From positions 1-31,851 of the IMG/VR virus record IMGVR_UViG_3300025093_000071: 31,851 nt of DNA; one strand, written 5' to 3'. This DNA comes from a virus. The position numbers and the translations under genes were made by a program. The first letter of the stretch is position 1; the number at the start of each line of letters is the position of its first letter. Shown here in pieces: positions 30,120 through 31,851 of this stretch. The notes under the pieces were generated by a model. It was not told the DNA's origin, searched no databases, and saw only the letters and a program-made list of their open reading frames with translations.

Positions 30120-30840
30120 CCCAACCATCCCGGGATTGATCAGTTTCAGTGTGCATCAATGCGTCACGCTGTGCTTGATTGCCATTCATCAGTAAGTTGA
30201 CAATCCGTTGGAAGCCACGTTGTGGTTCCAACTTCGCCTGCTCGACACGTTCTTCCAGTGCGTACCATTCATCTAGTTTGAGGCGTTCCCTGTGGGTTAG
30301 TGTTGGAAGGTCTGCACACGACCGGTGGAAAGCGTGTAACTCAATCCTTCTCTCCTTGCTCAGGCCTATCCTTCTCTCTTCTGCTAGTCTGGTATTGGTG
30401 CTACCAAGACGAGCAACCGAACCAGCACAACCGCATATGTTCATTCTCTCGTCTACGTAGTACTCACCTTGTTTGTAGCCCCTGGACTTGGTATCTCCTG
30501 ACGGTGCTGTCCACGTAAAGTGAGCCACGGTCTGACACCACCCGTCCAGTGCAATGCAGTCGTCACATAGTTTGTAATCAATGTCGGCTTGATGAGATAC
30601 ACCCAAGCCTAGGTCAACAGTAGCCTTCCTGACTGCACCAACGATGTCGTTCAGTTTGGGTGGATACTCTGACGGTTGAGTGATCAATGATTCCATTGCT
30701 TTCAGTATGGCCTTTGGGTGGCTCTTCCCAAGTGTCGCCTCCCAAGTCGGGTACGCTCTTTCGATCCAGCGTTCCGGTTTGTTGAACGCTACGGCATAGT
30801 CGTTTATAGCCTGATGTAGGGCTTGTTGTAGTCTGTGCAT
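30112..30840 (-). CDS. Putative replication accessory (helicase-loader-like) protein
   Basis: This 242-residue protein starts two bases after the initiator stop, the O-P order of lambdoid phages. The N-terminal 70 residues are helical and end in YPPKLNDIVGAVRKA. This resembles the N-terminal part of phage P-like and DnaT/loader-like proteins, where W..tl....p..i..A...l.......pP.l.. is common (from memory, weak). A Cys-rich middle (CDDCIALDGWC, then CGCAG) could bind zinc. There is no Walker motif, so it is not an ATPase. The role is inferred from position. Confidence 0.45.
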   Translation of the reverse strand: MHRLQQALHQAINDYAVAFNKPERWIERAYPTWEATLGKSHPKAILKAMESLITQPSEYPPKLNDIVGAVRKATVDLGLGVSHQADIDYKLCDDCIALDGWCQTVAHFTWTAPSGDTKSRGYKQGEYYVDERMNICGCAGSVARLGSTNTRLAEERRIGLSKERRIELHAFHRSCADLPTLTHRERLKLDEWYALEERVEQAKLEPQRGFQRIVNLLMNGNQAQRDALMHTETDQSRDGWDE

Positions 30841-30842
30841 TG

Positions 30843-31670
30843 TTAGTCCTCTAGGTCATTATACGAGATACGACCAGTTTTTGTTGTTTGTGTTGTAGTT
30901 GTAGTTGTTGTTGTTGTTTTAGACATATCCTGTTTTGCTTTGGACAGACACTCAGCCCACGCTTTTTTATTGTAAAGACTTGCTGGGCTTATGTGTCCGT
31001 TGTCTCTTCTCCACCGTGCACGAGCACAGGACTGTGACAGGTAGCACCAATCGAGTACCTGGATACAGGCCTCCATATCGCCTGCTCTTACTCTCGATGA
31101 GATACAGGCTAGGTCAGGTGCTGGTATTATCTCAGGAGTACCAGCAAGTTCAATCCAGTGAGACAGTACACGCTGACAGTTCTTGCTTTGTTGCACGTAC
31201 CGTAGGAGATTGTCTTCTACTTCATCGTCAACCCTTATCTTAACAACACCAATATTTATTAATTTATATTGTTTATAGGGTGTCGTTGTCTCCCGTGTAT
31301 CGGGTGTTTCCGATTGGGAGTGATTGAAACGTGATTGATTACTGATTGATTTTGAAAATCGACCCTCGGTATCTCGGGGGCTATCGTCGTTTTGTTGATT
31401 GATTTGTGATTGATTTGTGATTGAACCCTTGGAAACGTAGCACTGATACCACGTTTCCATCGCTGTACAGAACTGACGAACCTTGTACAGTGTCCAGCCC
31501 CAACGTCTACCCAACTCTCGTTGGGAAGGTAGTTGATTCAGGCTACGAAGTTTCATCCATTCGAAGCCTGCTTCGACTTCCGAGTTAGTACCCTTCGATG
31601 TTTCCAGTTGAAAAGGAATGGCAATAAAATGTGTCTTGCCGTTCCGATATGATTGTGTTATTCTCTTCAT
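30843..31670 (-). CDS. Replication initiator, lambda O-like (putative)
   Basis: The protein has 275 residues. The N-terminal winged-helix segment (LPSQRELGRRWGWTLYKVRQ, about 47-66) matches the start of O-type initiators. A polar linker follows, encoded by the DNA that carries the TGATTGA repeats, then a C-terminal helical domain (about 140-245) and a run of ten Thr plus Gln (residues 251-263) before a short acidic end. Placing origin iterons inside the initiator gene is the lambda arrangement. A putative loader partner follows at once. The start has a weak GAG ribosome site. The function is inferred from the HTH, the repeats and the order. Confidence 0.6.
   Translation of the reverse strand: MKRITQSYRNGKTHFIAIPFQLETSKGTNSEVEAGFEWMKLRSLNQLPSQRELGRRWGWTLYKVRQFCTAMETWYQCYVSKGSITNQSQINQQNDDSPRDTEGRFSKSISNQSRFNHSQSETPDTRETTTPYKQYKLINIGVVKIRVDDEVEDNLLRYVQQSKNCQRVLSHWIELAGTPEIIPAPDLACISSRVRAGDMEACIQVLDWCYLSQSCARARWRRDNGHISPASLYNKKAWAECLSKAKQDMSKTTTTTTTTTQTTKTGRISYNDLED
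30880..30920. repeat. Trinucleotide-like (GTT/GTA)n tract
   Basis: A low-complexity run of GTTGTTGTT-type sequence on the plus strand encodes the poly-Thr end of the initiator on the minus strand. Such tracts change length easily by slippage. Confidence 0.7.
31251..31424. other. Predicted replication origin (iterons plus AT-rich element)
   Basis: TGATTGA starts at 31321, 31332, 31343 and again at 31396, 31407, 31418: two sets of three, each exactly 11 bp apart (one helical turn). Eleven is not a multiple of three, so the pattern is not set by the protein code. Next to it, 31251-31277 is 26/27 A/T, a candidate unwinding element. All of this lies inside the putative initiator gene, as in lambda ori. 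Confidence 0.65.
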
Positions 31671-31710
31671 ATGTCACTCGTTGTTTTTATTTGTGATATG
31701 ATTGTAGTTG

Positions 31711-31735
31711 AGGAGTAGGCCAAAAGCCTACTCCT
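31711..31735. terminator. 10-bp hairpin at the circle junction (terminator-like)
   Basis: AGGAGTAGGC pairs perfectly with GCCTACTCCT around a CAAAA loop. The stop codon of the SWIM gene, continued around the circle, lies in the arm reached first by leftward transcription. Leftward RNA lacks a clear U tract after it, while rightward RNA has a short UUUU. Its role is therefore uncertain (terminator, RNA-stability hairpin or protein site). Confidence 0.5.
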
Positions 31736-31851
31736 TTTGCTTTCCATAGATTGCTTCCTGCGCTTTCCTCATCTTATCATAGTACTGATTGAGATAGTTT
31801 ACCTGTTCGTCGTCAATCCAACGTACTGGATGAGAGTATAAGAGGAGTAGC
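31726..31851. repeat. Terminal redundancy, right copy
   Basis: Exact copy of 5-130. It contains the 3' end of the SWIM-protein gene again and is preceded by the intact hairpin of the circle junction. Confidence 0.95.

Noticed and set aside
1-31851. Prophage or integrated element
   Set aside because: No integrase, attachment site or flanking host genes; the ends repeat each other, showing a complete circle instead.

Overview
The window is a complete small genome of a tailed double-stranded DNA bacteriophage, not a piece of a bacterial chromosome. Bases 5-130 recur exactly at 31726-31851, so the sequence closes into a circle of 31,721 bp (a circular or circularly permuted molecule). The virion genes point to a podovirus: there is a portal, a major capsid protein, an adaptor-like and a nozzle-like tail protein, three consecutive large internal or ejection-type proteins (one of 1759 residues), and a fibre. 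No tape measure, major tail tube or sheath gene is seen. The gene style (FmdB-like zinc ribbon after the portal, clusters of tiny lysine-rich proteins) recalls uncultured aquatic phages. The host cannot be named from the sequence. No integrase, lysogeny repressor, tRNA, rRNA, CRISPR array or insertion sequence was found.

Layout: the genome has two arms that diverge from a gene-free stretch at about 2554-3235 and converge at a strong hairpin at 29387-29410. The leftward (minus) arm runs from 2485 through position 1, across the circle junction, down to 29428. It holds seven small accessory or regulatory proteins (including a SWIM zinc-finger protein and a ribbon-helix-helix-like protein). A replication and recombination block follows: a probable lambda-O-like initiator, a possible helicase-loading partner, a tiny protein, and a Sak3-type single-strand annealing protein. 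No polymerase, primase, replicative helicase or phage RNA polymerase is present, so replication and transcription must lean on the host.

The rightward (plus) arm, 3236-29384, carries in order a small unknown gene, a C5-cytosine methyltransferase, terminase large subunit, portal, zinc ribbon, two small head-region genes, scaffold, capsid, decoration-type protein, tail and internal virion proteins, fibre, holin-like protein, four very basic small proteins, a small acidic protein, an amidase endolysin, and the terminase small subunit. Many neighbours overlap by ATGA or TAATG, so translation is probably coupled.

Most interesting signals: (1) a 190-codon ORF with a full Shine-Dalgarno sequence lies in the +1 frame inside the methyltransferase gene and is open to nearly its end; (2) two triplets of TGATTGA spaced exactly 11 bp apart, next to an AT-rich stretch, lie inside the initiator gene and look like a replication origin; (3) a repeated cis-element (terminator, small covarying inverted repeat, CTACAATC leader, ribosome site) precedes four consecutive early genes, including the first gene of the arm, which has no gene before it; (4) a row of four very basic tiny proteins lies in the lysis region.
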